Assembly (NCBI GenBank): GCA_001013295.1
Contig: LAZY01000053.1
Location: forward strand, 1-64,000
From: Chryseobacterium indologenes
GTDB lineage: Bacteria; Bacteroidota; Bacteroidia; Flavobacteriales; Weeksellaceae
DNA length: 64,000 nt
Reading direction: 5' to 3'
Below the pieces are notes generated by a model, which saw nothing but the letters and a program-made list of their open reading frames with translations, was not told the origin of the DNA and made no database searches. Positions within the stretch are counted from its first letter, which is position 1. Each line of letters opens with the position of its first letter. A program made the position numbers and the translations under genes. Below are positions 1 to 6,854 of this stretch, in pieces.

Positions 1-118
1 ACTCGTAATTTAAAGGCGATACTGTAGTCAATTTGTGTGCGTTTTTCTCTTTTTAATTCTTGATGTTTCATAAATAAGTCGATTAGTTGTCAACTTATTT
101 TAGGACGGGACAGATGAT

Positions 119-155
119 AGCAAAAAGCCCGGATCGAAGATCCGGGCTTTTTGCT
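119..155 (-). terminator. Hairpin terminator after the 173-907 gene
   Basis: A perfect 17-bp stem (AGCAAAAAGCCCGGATC) closes a GAA loop, with A and T tracts inside the stem ends. It sits just downstream of the stop of the minus-strand gene at 173-907, and its symmetry would also allow it to stop transcription from the left. The remaining bases 1-118 show no coding region. Confidence 0.85.
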
Positions 156-172
156 GTATAATATTAAAAGAA

Positions 173-907
173 TTATCTGATCCAGAGACAGTAATTATTT
201 CGATAGCGTATTTTTCCATAGGCATTTCCCTGAAAGGTTCCCGGAGTATTGTTATTCCAGTCCTGCCTGATGATGTAAAGCCCTGGGAGAGTAGGTTTGA
301 AAATAACCTGATGGTTTTCATCAGCAGGAATATTCTTTTCCCAGTTTTCAGGATTGAAAATTCTGATCATCGTTCCTTTATCGGCCGGTTTCATGTTCCG
401 ATACGGAGAAACGATATATACACCATTCTTTTCCTTAAGAAGAATGTCCATAAACTGAGCAGAAGTCTGTAGATCCAGACTACTTCCAACAGAATAAGCC
501 CCACACATAAAATCAATTGGACGTACATTTTCCTGAGGATTTTTAGAGCGGAGAAGAACGGGTTGCTGATCATCCATACCTAAAACGCGGTAAGTACCTT
601 CTTGATCAGGGGTGAAAGTACCTTCCCAATGATCTTCTTTCTTTTTTAGCTCAAGTTTTGATTTTTCTCCTTTAGCATTAAGAATAAAGAACTGAAAATT
701 TCTGATCTCCTGAAACTCAGCTCCGGTAGTACGGTGACGTTCACTCAGATCATCAATAAAACCGTAGCAGACCTGAACTTTAACAGGATCTTTTAGCTTG
801 CCTGATCCATGAATTTCCATCCAATAAGCACTGGCTTTTGTGAATTCTGGAAATAAAAACAGACCTAGAAGTAGGAATAGCGGCAGAATGGTTCGCAGTT
901 TATGCAT
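173..907 (-). CDS. Secreted protein, possibly DUF4198/NikK-like
   Basis: The 244-residue product starts with a basic residue pair and a long leucine/phenylalanine core ending in A-S-A, a typical Sec signal peptide cut near residue 26, so it is exported. The mature part is rich in beta-strand patterns, with a G-T-Y-R-V strand near residue 105 and aromatic residues toward the C-terminus. The arrangement resembles the DUF4198 family of periplasmic beta-sandwich proteins linked to nickel/cobalt uptake, but this is tentative and no metal-uptake gene is adjacent. It is followed by its own terminator and appears to be a single-gene unit. Confidence 0.6.
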   Translation of the reverse strand: MHKLRTILPLFLLLGLFLFPEFTKASAYWMEIHGSGKLKDPVKVQVCYGFIDDLSERHRTTGAEFQEIRNFQFFILNAKGEKSKLELKKKEDHWEGTFTPDQEGTYRVLGMDDQQPVLLRSKNPQENVRPIDFMCGAYSVGSSLDLQTSAQFMDILLKEKNGVYIVSPYRNMKPADKGTMIRIFNPENWEKNIPADENHQVIFKPTLPGLYIIRQDWNNNTPGTFQGNAYGKIRYRNNYCLWIR

Positions 908-983
908 GTTGATGAATCGTATTTTTGAAATGCAAATTTAACGAAAAAGAAGAGGTTGAAAAATGCCCTTGATCTCTAAAAAG

Positions 984-1016
984 AAATTGCCGCAATATAA
1001 ACTACTGCGACAATTT
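984..1016 (-). terminator. Imperfect hairpin after the 1046-1456 gene
   Basis: An 11-bp stem (AAATTGCCGCA with TGCGACAATTT, one C/A mismatch) encloses an 11-nt loop. It lies 30 nt beyond the stop of the minus-strand gene at 1046-1456 and is a plausible terminator, though the U-run is weak. Confidence 0.5.
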
Positions 1017-1045
1017 GGGATATGGACTGTTTCTGATATTTTCGT

Positions 1046-1456
1046 TTACCCTGCGCTGCATATAGCGTCCCAGGTGGTCCAGAAATGAGCATTGATCGCT
1101 CCAATGGGTGGATTAATACTGTCTGCAACAATTCCTACCATAGAGGCACAGTTGGAGTTACAGCCTATTTCGTTATTACTTCCCTGTTTAGGTGGGATCT
1201 GGCGCCATGTACCGGTAGATCCGCTTAGCAGTTCCACTTTGATGTCAAAGATTCCTGAAAGATTAGGAGTCTGGATTTGTTTGGTAGGATCTTCACTGAA
1301 TATGATGTCACTCCAGTTTCCTTGTGAGAAAGTTACACGCCATGTAGAAATCATTTTTGAAGTATCGTTTTGAGGGGAAAGATACACCCAGAACTGAGCA
1401 CCGTTTCCAAGTCTTACCTGGCCGGATGAATTTACGTTTACGCTTGTTGAAGTCAT
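1046..1456 (-). CDS. Hypothetical small beta-rich protein
   Basis: The 136-residue product has no signal peptide. It is rich in Ser, Thr, Asn and Trp (for example W-R-V-T-F and W-S-D-I-I-F) and has three cysteines in a short C-terminal stretch (E-I-G-C-N-S-N-C-A-S), followed by the C-terminal D-A-I-C-S-A-G. The composition suggests a compact beta-sandwich, perhaps a lectin-like or inclusion-body-type fold, but I recognise no family. It is monocistronic, with its own hairpin and the neighbouring secreted-protein gene 139 bp away. No function is assigned. Confidence 0.6.
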   Translation of the reverse strand: MTSTSVNVNSSGQVRLGNGAQFWVYLSPQNDTSKMISTWRVTFSQGNWSDIIFSEDPTKQIQTPNLSGIFDIKVELLSGSTGTWRQIPPKQGSNNEIGCNSNCASMVGIVADSINPPIGAINAHFWTTWDAICSAG

Positions 1457-1669
1457 ATTAAAATGTTTTTGTGGTTATTTTATACCCCAAAGTAACGAAG
1501 AGCAGAGAACGTTTTTTATAGTAGAAACATCTGATTATAAGTTCAGGTAGAAATACGTATAAGAATGAAGAGTGAAAATAAGAACCATACAGTCTGTTTT
1601 TTGCTGTAATGATAAGTGAATAGCAGATTTAATGATTAATTTTGTGGCAACATATAAAATGAAAATTCA

Positions 1670-1897
1670 ATGAAGATGAAATTAATAATTGTAGCTGTTG
1701 TAATGATGGTATCTGTTTACTCATGTTCTAATGACAGGGACAATGAAGCAAGAAAGGCAGCTATTGAAAAAGTTAAAAACAGTCAGAAAGAAAATGTCTA
1801 CTTAAGGAAAACCGATTCTGGAAAAGCGACAGATCAAAAACTTAACAATAAGATCGTTCCTCCGGGAGATATTAAGCTTCAAAAAGAAGACAAATAA
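1670..1897 (+). CDS. Small lipoprotein
   Basis: The 75-residue product has an N-terminal hydrophobic stretch ending in the lipobox V-Y-S-C (Cys19). It is therefore predicted to be lipidated and anchored in the inner or outer membrane. The mature peptide of about 57 residues is highly charged, with many Lys, Glu and Asp, and is probably unstructured. No family is recognised. It stands alone on the plus strand with a hairpin just downstream. Confidence 0.65.
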   Translation: MKMKLIIVAVVMMVSVYSCSNDRDNEARKAAIEKVKNSQKENVYLRKTDSGKATDQKLNNKIVPPGDIKLQKEDK

Positions 1898-1922
1898 AAT
1901 GTAATACTTATATTTTAATAAA

Positions 1923-1951
1923 AAAGCCTGTGCTCATTCAGTACAGACTTT
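1923..1951 (+). terminator. Imperfect hairpin after small lipoprotein gene
   Basis: AAAGCCTGTGCT and AGTACAGACTTT form an imperfect stem around a 5-nt loop, followed by a T-rich run. It lies 25 nt after the stop of the 1670-1897 gene. Confidence 0.5.
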
Positions 1952-2064
1952 AGTTTTCTTAAAAATAGGAGGAATGCTACTGGATATTCAGATAGGTTGC
2001 TCTGTATTTTATAGATTTAAATTGCTGTTATTCTAGTGTAAATTTTGTTTTGAAGACTTATCCT

Positions 2065-2211
2065 CTACAACAACCTTTCTTTAGATTCTTTGATCGCACT
2101 TTTAATAGTGTATTTTATGAGTTTGTAAATCAGATAAATGCCACCAAAAACAAGTAAAGATAATAGGATTGCTGCAATAATAAGATGAGTGGATGATACT
2201 AATAGAAACAT
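2065..2211 (-). CDS. 48-residue single-pass membrane protein
   Basis: I found this reading frame by translating the minus strand. It starts with ATG at 2211 and ends at a TAG at 2065-2067. The product has an N-terminal hydrophobic segment of about 22 residues (L-I-I-A-A-I-L-L-S-L-L-V-F-G-G-I-Y-L-I) followed by a Lys/Arg-rich amphipathic tail (K-S-A-I-K-E-S-K-E-R-L-L). That is a classic type I/III small membrane protein layout with a cytoplasmic basic tail. A TATATTTG box lies 70 nt upstream. It resembles small DUF-type bitopic peptides but I assign no family. Confidence 0.5.
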   Translation of the reverse strand: MFLLVSSTHLIIAAILLSLLVFGGIYLIYKLIKYTIKSAIKESKERLL

Positions 2212-2280
2212 AGTTTAGAGTTTATAACAATTAATCGGGTTATTTGTGATTAGTTGTTGGTTAGGTTATTTAGTTTTTTG

Positions 2281-2288
2281 CAAATATA
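2281..2288 (-). promoter_or_regulatory. Putative -7 box (TATATTTG) for the 48-residue gene
   Basis: Read on the minus strand the bases are TATATTTG, matching the Bacteroidota -7 consensus TAnnTTTG, 70 nt upstream of the 2065-2211 start. No convincing TTTG lies at the right distance, so this is weak. Confidence 0.3.
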
Positions 2289-2426
2289 TACATATTCGCA
2301 TATGTAATAAAATATCATCAATATTTATTTACGAAAATTATGATACTCTTTGAATGAAAATTGTAAGAAAAAGGAGAAGATGATTAATTGTACTTACACT
2401 TTCTAAGCACTAGCTTAAAGAAATAG

Positions 2427-2454
2427 AAAAAGCGTTGTAATTACAACGCTTTTT
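2427..2454 (-). terminator. Palindromic terminator next to tRNA-Ser
   Basis: A 28-nt perfect palindrome (AAAAAGCGTTGTAA and its complement) with T-runs at both ends starts 5 nt beyond the tRNA 3' end. It would stop tRNA transcription and, being symmetric, transcription from the left as well. Confidence 0.8.
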
Positions 2455-2458
2455 TATG

Positions 2459-2545
2459 CAGAAAGGAAGGGATTCGAACCCTCGATACAGTTACCCGTAT
2501 ACTACCTTTCCAGGGTAGCTCCTTCAACCACTCGGACACCTTTCT
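2459..2545 (-). tRNA. tRNA-Ser (anticodon GGA)
   Basis: The minus strand folds as a class II tRNA of 87 nt. The acceptor stem is AGAAAGG/CCTTTCT with discriminator G, as expected for serine. The anticodon stem CTACC/GGTAG encloses loop CTGGAAA with anticodon GGA. A long variable arm follows, and the T-arm carries GGTTCGAATCC. The CCA is not encoded. It reads UCC and UCU codons. Confidence 0.95.
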
Positions 2546-2599
2546 TTTTGAGATTGCAAAAATAGTGTATTTTCCCGAATATCCAAATAAATATTGAAA

Positions 2600-3616
2600 T
2601 TAATCAGTAATTTCTCCACAAAGACTTTTCGTGAAGTTATCGGCAAAGCTTCCGGAGTAACTCGGATTATCTATCAGGTGCATTGCCTTGGTAATCGCTG
2701 TCTCCGCTGTCATATCCCTTCCGCTGATCGCTCCGATCCTTGAGAAAATATTGCTGTTCTCATACTTTCCGAAAGAAATACCTCCTGATATACATTGACT
2801 TACCACAACGATCTCTGTTCCGTTGTTTCTGATCTCCTGAAGGGTTTCCTGGGTTTTTTCACTGCTGAAAATTGTTCCGGAACCAAAAACCTGAAGAATA
2901 AGAACCTTCATTTTAGGGATTTCTTTGAAGTGGCTCAGATGCATTCCCGGGAAAATTCTCCAGAATAAAATATCTTCAGAAATATGTTCGTCAACATGAA
3001 ATTCCACTTCCGGATCACAACGGAATAAATTGTCTTTAAGAATATTTAAATGAACACCTGATTGCCCCAATATCGGATAATTCGGACTTGAATAGGCATC
3101 AAAATATTCTGCCGAATATTTCAGCGTTCTGTTTCCTCTCAATAATTTATATTCAAAATAGATGGCCACTTCCTGAATGACTGCTTCGTCATTTTCATAA
3201 AGGCTGGCATAGTAAAGACTGGTCAGAAGATTTTCCTTTGCATCCGTTCTGAGATCTCCGATCGGAAGTTGAGATCCTGTCATGATCACCGGTTTTCTCA
3301 ATCCTTTCAGCATAAAGCTTAACGCAGAGGCCGTATAAGACATCGTATCTGTTCCGTGAAGGATCAGAAAGCCATCATAGTCATTATAATTTTTGTAGAT
3401 ATAATTCGCAATGATTCTCCATTCATCAGGTCCCATATCCGAAGAGTCCAGTGGTTTTGCAAAAGGATGAACGAAAACTTCACATTCCATCAGTTTCATT
3501 TCAGGCATCTTTTCGAAGATATTACCAAAATCAAAGGCACGGAGACTTCCGGTTTCATAATCTTTTTCCATTCCGATGGTTCCACCGGTATAGATGAGCA
3601 GGACTTTTCGCTTCAT
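2600..3616 (-). CDS. ansA: Type I (cytoplasmic) L-asparaginase
   Basis: The enzyme hydrolyses L-asparagine to aspartate and ammonia. The 338-residue length and the lack of a signal peptide fit the cytoplasmic AnsA group. The N-terminal Y-T-G-G-T-I-G motif carries the nucleophile Thr13. The H-G-T-D-T motif at residues 87-91 supplies the Thr89-Asp90 pair, and Lys166 lies in R-G-N-R-T-L-K. The M-T-G-S-Q-L-P and D-L-R-T-D-A signatures are also present. It is encoded alone between tRNA-Ser and the divergent trmH. A TAATTTTG box lies about 50 nt upstream. An asparagine synthetase occurs 31 kb away. Confidence 0.93.
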   Translation of the reverse strand: MKRKVLLIYTGGTIGMEKDYETGSLRAFDFGNIFEKMPEMKLMECEVFVHPFAKPLDSSDMGPDEWRIIANYIYKNYNDYDGFLILHGTDTMSYTASALSFMLKGLRKPVIMTGSQLPIGDLRTDAKENLLTSLYYASLYENDEAVIQEVAIYFEYKLLRGNRTLKYSAEYFDAYSSPNYPILGQSGVHLNILKDNLFRCDPEVEFHVDEHISEDILFWRIFPGMHLSHFKEIPKMKVLILQVFGSGTIFSSEKTQETLQEIRNNGTEIVVVSQCISGGISFGKYENSNIFSRIGAISGRDMTAETAITKAMHLIDNPSYSGSFADNFTKSLCGEITD

Positions 3617-3662
3617 GTACTATTTTTAATTAAGAATTGGAGCCCAATTAGGGTTCATAGCC

Positions 3663-3670
3663 CAAAATTA
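3663..3670 (-). promoter_or_regulatory. Putative -7 box for ansA
   Basis: On the minus strand the bases read TAATTTTG, fitting TAnnTTTG, 47 nt upstream of the ansA start. A matching -33 element is not clear. Confidence 0.35.
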
Positions 3671-3777
3671 CGTTAATTTGCAAAGATTTGAAAATGAATA
3701 ACAGCTTATGATACAATTTTATAAAAATAAAGTGGTCATTGTAGGCATTATCTCTTTGCTCTTTAAAAAATAACTTA

Positions 3778-4458
3778 ATGCAGATGAAAGATTTAGCGCA
3801 AACTTTTGAGTATTTAAAACAGTTTTTAACAGAAGAAAGACTGGCAAAAATTGAACATTTTTCTCAGGAAAGTTCAGATTTTGTGCTTCCGGTAGTAGAA
3901 GATATTTATCAGTTTAGAAATGCAGCAGCTATTGTTCGTTCTGTAGAAGCCTGCGGGTTTCATAAAGTAGTGGCTTTGCAGGAAGAATATAGCTTTGAGC
4001 CCAATCTTAGGGTCACAAAAGGTGCAGATACCTGGGTAGAGGTTGAAAAGCTTCCCAGAAATAAAGCGTCTTTTCAGGAAATTAAAGACCGAGGATATAA
4101 AATTGTAGTAGTTTCGCTGGAGAATAATGCTAAAATGCTACCTGAATATGAAATTACAGAACCTATTGCATTGGTTTTCGGAACAGAGATGGAAGGGGTC
4201 TCACAGGAAATTTTAGATTTTGCGGATGAAACGCTGGCTATCCCGATGTATGGTTTTACAAGAAGCTTTAATGTTTCTGTAGCAGCCTCAATTTGTATGT
4301 ACGAACTGAAACAAAAGCTGATCAAATCTGATATTGATTATAAATTAGATGAAGAAAAGCTGTTGAGGATGAAGATACTCTGGACAGTAAACTCAATAAG
4401 AAGCGGACAGCAGATTTTTGAGAAATATCTGAACGATCATAATATAGATTGGAAATAA
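3778..4458 (+). CDS. trmH: TrmH/SpoU-family RNA 2'-O-methyltransferase
   Basis: This is an S-adenosylmethionine-dependent ribose methyltransferase of the SPOUT class, probably acting on G18 of tRNA. The 226-residue protein has SPOUT motif 1 (F-R-N-A-A-A-I-V-R-S near 47-56), motif 2 (V-F-G-T-E-M-E-G near 137-144) and motif 3 (F-T-R-S-F-N-V-S-V-A-A-S-I near 161-173), which together form the trefoil knot and bind cofactor. The C-terminal helical extension fits TrmH. ATG codons at 3778 and 3784 are both possible starts. It is divergent from ansA and has its own terminator. The exact RNA target is inferred. Confidence 0.85.
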   Translation: MQMKDLAQTFEYLKQFLTEERLAKIEHFSQESSDFVLPVVEDIYQFRNAAAIVRSVEACGFHKVVALQEEYSFEPNLRVTKGADTWVEVEKLPRNKASFQEIKDRGYKIVVVSLENNAKMLPEYEITEPIALVFGTEMEGVSQEILDFADETLAIPMYGFTRSFNVSVAASICMYELKQKLIKSDIDYKLDEEKLLRMKILWTVNSIRSGQQIFEKYLNDHNIDWK

Positions 4459-4475
4459 TCATTCAGGAATAATAA

Positions 4476-4500
4476 AAAAGGAGGTTCATAGCCTCCTTTT
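4476..4500 (+). terminator. Terminator between trmH and rsmE
   Basis: A 9-bp stem (AAAAGGAGG/CCTCCTTTT) with a 7-nt loop and T-rich 3' side lies between the convergent trmH and rsmE genes. It can act in both directions. Confidence 0.8.
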
Positions 4501-4547
4501 CTTATTTATCAATAGTTTTTAACTTAGGAAAACTGTTTTCCTGTTAA

Positions 4548-5243
4548 TTAAATCATATTGTAATAATTCCACGCAGTAACAAATACTCCTGCCGTTTCAG
4601 TTCTTAATCTTTGGTTACCAAGAGAAACCGCTTTCACTTTGTTTTCAGCTAAAAACGCAATTTCCTTATCGGAAAAATCACCCTCAGGACCAATTAAAAA
4701 CGTAAGATGATCCTGTTTAGGAATATTCTTAAGGTCAATTCTTTCAAGATTTTCATTACAATGGGCAACGAAAGTATGTGCCGGATCAATGGTTTTCAGG
4801 AAATCAGTCAGTTTTACAGCATCATTGATGATAGGAAAGTGAAATCTCAGACTTTGCTTCGAAGCTGCAACAGCCTGTTTTCTGATCTTATCAATATTGA
4901 TATTTTTGCGTTCAGTTTTTTCGGTTATAATGATACTGATCTCCGAAATTCCCATTTCCACCGCTTTTTCCACAAAGAACTCGATTCTGTCAATATTCTT
5001 TGTTGGAGCAATCGCAATATGAAGTTTAGGAGTAAATGACGGTAGATTTTCTTTGATTTCCGAAACGACAATCCCTGCTTTTTTTCCTTCTATCACAAGT
5101 TTTCCGGAAGCAAGTTTTCCTTTTCCATCCGTTACATGAATATCTTCACCATCTTTCATCCGGAGAACTTTTACGATATGCTGCTGTTCTTCGTCGTTGA
5201 TAGTGACGTTATGATTTGCTATTTCTCCGTAAAATAATTTCAT
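4548..5243 (-). CDS. rsmE: 16S rRNA m3U1498 methyltransferase
   Basis: RsmE methylates N3 of U1498 in 16S rRNA. The start at 5243 gives M-K-L-F-Y-G-E, the usual RsmE N-terminus; an upstream in-frame start would add 14 unrelated residues. The 231-residue protein has the N-terminal PUA-like domain (H-I-V-K-V-L-R-M near 24-31). The SPOUT domain follows, with P-T-K-N-I-D-R-I-E-F-F-V-E-K-A-V-E-M-G, then F-L-I-G-P-E-G-D-F near 178-186, then the final L-G-N-Q-R-L-R-T-E-T-A knot motif. The four-helix bundle gene lies immediately upstream on the same strand. Confidence 0.93.
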   Translation of the reverse strand: MKLFYGEIANHNVTINDEEQQHIVKVLRMKDGEDIHVTDGKGKLASGKLVIEGKKAGIVVSEIKENLPSFTPKLHIAIAPTKNIDRIEFFVEKAVEMGISEISIIITEKTERKNINIDKIRKQAVAASKQSLRFHFPIINDAVKLTDFLKTIDPAHTFVAHCNENLERIDLKNIPKQDHLTFLIGPEGDFSDKEIAFLAENKVKAVSLGNQRLRTETAGVFVTAWNYYNMI

Positions 5244-5298
5244 AGTAGTATTGGCTAAGAAAGCAAAGAAGGCTGAGATGGTCAATTTTATACAGCGC

Positions 5299-5667
5299 TT
5301 ATTCTTGGCTTTTATTTAACGATTTATTTAATGAATTGAGCTGATAGGTGATGTTTTCAGCTTTAGTTCTTAATTGTACATAATTTTCATCATCCAGGAA
5401 TCCGAGGTCATTTGAAATGATTAAAAAGTTGATTACTTCTAGGCAACTGCTGAATGATATATTTATAAATCTGGATTTTTCTTTTTCCGTATTTCTAGAC
5501 ATTCCTTCAGCTATATTAGCTGTAATGCTGGTAGTTGCTCTCCTGATCTGATTGGTAATTCCAAATTTTTCATTTTCAGGAAATACAGAGGTGATAGCGT
5601 AAATATCTTTTACAAAAACTCTGGCATTATTCCAGACGTCTAATTTTTCAAAATAGTATTTGTACAT
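5299..5667 (-). CDS. Four-helix bundle protein (S23/TIGR02436 family)
   Basis: The 122-residue, all-helical product matches the four-helix bundle family first seen in 23S rRNA intervening sequences. Its marks are K-L-D-V-W-N-N-A-R near the start, then Q-I-R-R-A-T-T-S-I-T-A-N-I-A-E-G near 40-55, then E-K-S-R-F-I-N-I-S-F-S-S-C-L-E. Family members form homopentamers of unknown function. Here it is a stand-alone gene just upstream of rsmE on the same strand and not inside an rRNA operon, the common situation in Bacteroidota. Confidence 0.85.
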   Translation of the reverse strand: MYKYYFEKLDVWNNARVFVKDIYAITSVFPENEKFGITNQIRRATTSITANIAEGMSRNTEKEKSRFINISFSSCLEVINFLIISNDLGFLDDENYVQLRTKAENITYQLNSLNKSLNKSQE

Positions 5668-5708
5668 TTCGTATCATTTGTTTTTATATCGCAAATTAAT
5701 AAAAAGCA

Positions 5709-5814
5709 TTAATTAGCCAACAAATAAATAAATCTACCGTCAAAAACTATCTTCGTTTTATCAATTTTATCCGTCTCATAAGCATCACCCACTTCATAAG
5801 CCTTTCTTAGCCAT
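5709..5814 (-). pseudogene. Candidate frameshifted small ORF downstream of tsaD
   Basis: After the tsaD stop the minus strand carries an unusually strong Shine-Dalgarno-like purine run (AAGGAGGAGG) and then ATG at 5814 in a frame that stops after six codons. Skipping a single G near 5801 gives a continuous 34-residue peptide beginning M-A-K-K-A-Y-E-V-G-D and ending F-I-Y-L-L-A-N at a TAA. The residue mix looks like real protein (D-K-T-K-I-V-F-D-G-R-F). This suggests a broken small gene, or the tail of a lost one. No family is recognised and chance is not excluded. Confidence 0.3.
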
Positions 5815-5833
5815 ATTTGCCCCTTCCTCCTCC

Positions 5834-6850
5834 TTACAAATCATATTTTGCCGTCGCAATAGTTCTCAGATCAGTAAATTCTCCTCTTTCAAATTTCAGC
5901 TGTGCTACCATGGCAATCATAGCGGCATTATCTGTAGTATATTCAAATTTTGGGATATAGATATTCCAATCCAACTTTTCCTTATTGTCTTCCATTGCTT
6001 TTCTTAACGCGGAATTGGCAGATACCCCTCCGGCGATGGCAACTTCTTTTACATTGAGTTCTTTGGCGGCTTTTTCCAGTTTGTTCATCAGAATTTCAAT
6101 GATGGTCTTTTGTACAGAAGCACAAAGATCGTTGAGATTCTCTTTGATGAAGTCAGGATTTTTTCTGACCTCTTTCTGGATGAAATACAGGACGGAAGTT
6201 TTAATACCACTGAAAGAATAATCATAGTTTTCTAACCGGGGTTTATTGAATTTGAAAGCATCAGGATTTCCTTCTTTGGCCAATCTGTCGATGATAGGTC
6301 CGGCAGGGTAGTCAAGGTCAAAGATTTTTCCTATTTTATCAAAAGCTTCTCCTGCTGCATCATCAATGGTTTTCCCGATGATTTCCATATCAAAATAGTC
6401 TTTTACCAGAACAATCATAGTGTGCCCGCCGCTTACGGTAAGGCATAGAAAAGGAAAAGTAGGCGGCATAGGATTTGCATCTTCGATGAAATGGGCCAGA
6501 ATGTGGGCTTGAAGGTGATTTACTTCAATCAAAGGGACATTAAGACTCATAGCCAGAGATTTAGCAAATGATGTACCTACGAGGAGTGAACCTAAAAGTC
6601 CGGGTCCGCGTGTAAATCCTATAGCTGAGATTGCATTTTGTTGTATATTTGCTTTAGAAAAAGATTTTTCAACAACAGGGATGATATTTTGTTGATGGGC
6701 CCGTGAAGCCAGTTCAGGAACCACACCACCGTATTCTTTGTGGATGGCCTGGTTTGCGGCAATGTTCGAAAGAATAGAATTTCCCTTGATGATAGCTGCT
6801 GAGGTGTCGTCGCAGGACGATTCAATACCTAAAATTATAGAGTCGCTCAT
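5834..6850 (-). CDS. tsaD: tRNA N6-threonylcarbamoyladenosine transferase
   Basis: TsaD transfers the threonylcarbamoyl group to A37 of ANN-decoding tRNAs, working with TsaB and TsaE. The 338-residue protein starts with I-L-G-I-E-S-S-C-D-D-T, the ASKHA phosphate motif. It holds the metal site H112-L-Q-A-H116, the L-T-V-S-G-G-H-T motif near 136-143, and A-G-G-V-S-A-N-S-A-L-R near the C-terminus. It is full length. Its ATG is only 4 bp from the divergently transcribed tamB-like ATG, so its promoter must lie within tamB codons or very close to the start. Confidence 0.96.
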   Translation of the reverse strand: MSDSIILGIESSCDDTSAAIIKGNSILSNIAANQAIHKEYGGVVPELASRAHQQNIIPVVEKSFSKANIQQNAISAIGFTRGPGLLGSLLVGTSFAKSLAMSLNVPLIEVNHLQAHILAHFIEDANPMPPTFPFLCLTVSGGHTMIVLVKDYFDMEIIGKTIDDAAGEAFDKIGKIFDLDYPAGPIIDRLAKEGNPDAFKFNKPRLENYDYSFSGIKTSVLYFIQKEVRKNPDFIKENLNDLCASVQKTIIEILMNKLEKAAKELNVKEVAIAGGVSANSALRKAMEDNKEKLDWNIYIPKFEYTTDNAAMIAMVAQLKFERGEFTDLRTIATAKYDL

Positions 6851-6854
6851 AATA

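Noticed and set aside
2459..3616. Possible integrated element at the tRNA-Ser
   Set aside because: The tRNA is intact, no direct repeat of its 3' end was seen nearby, and the flanking genes are housekeeping; no integrase is present.
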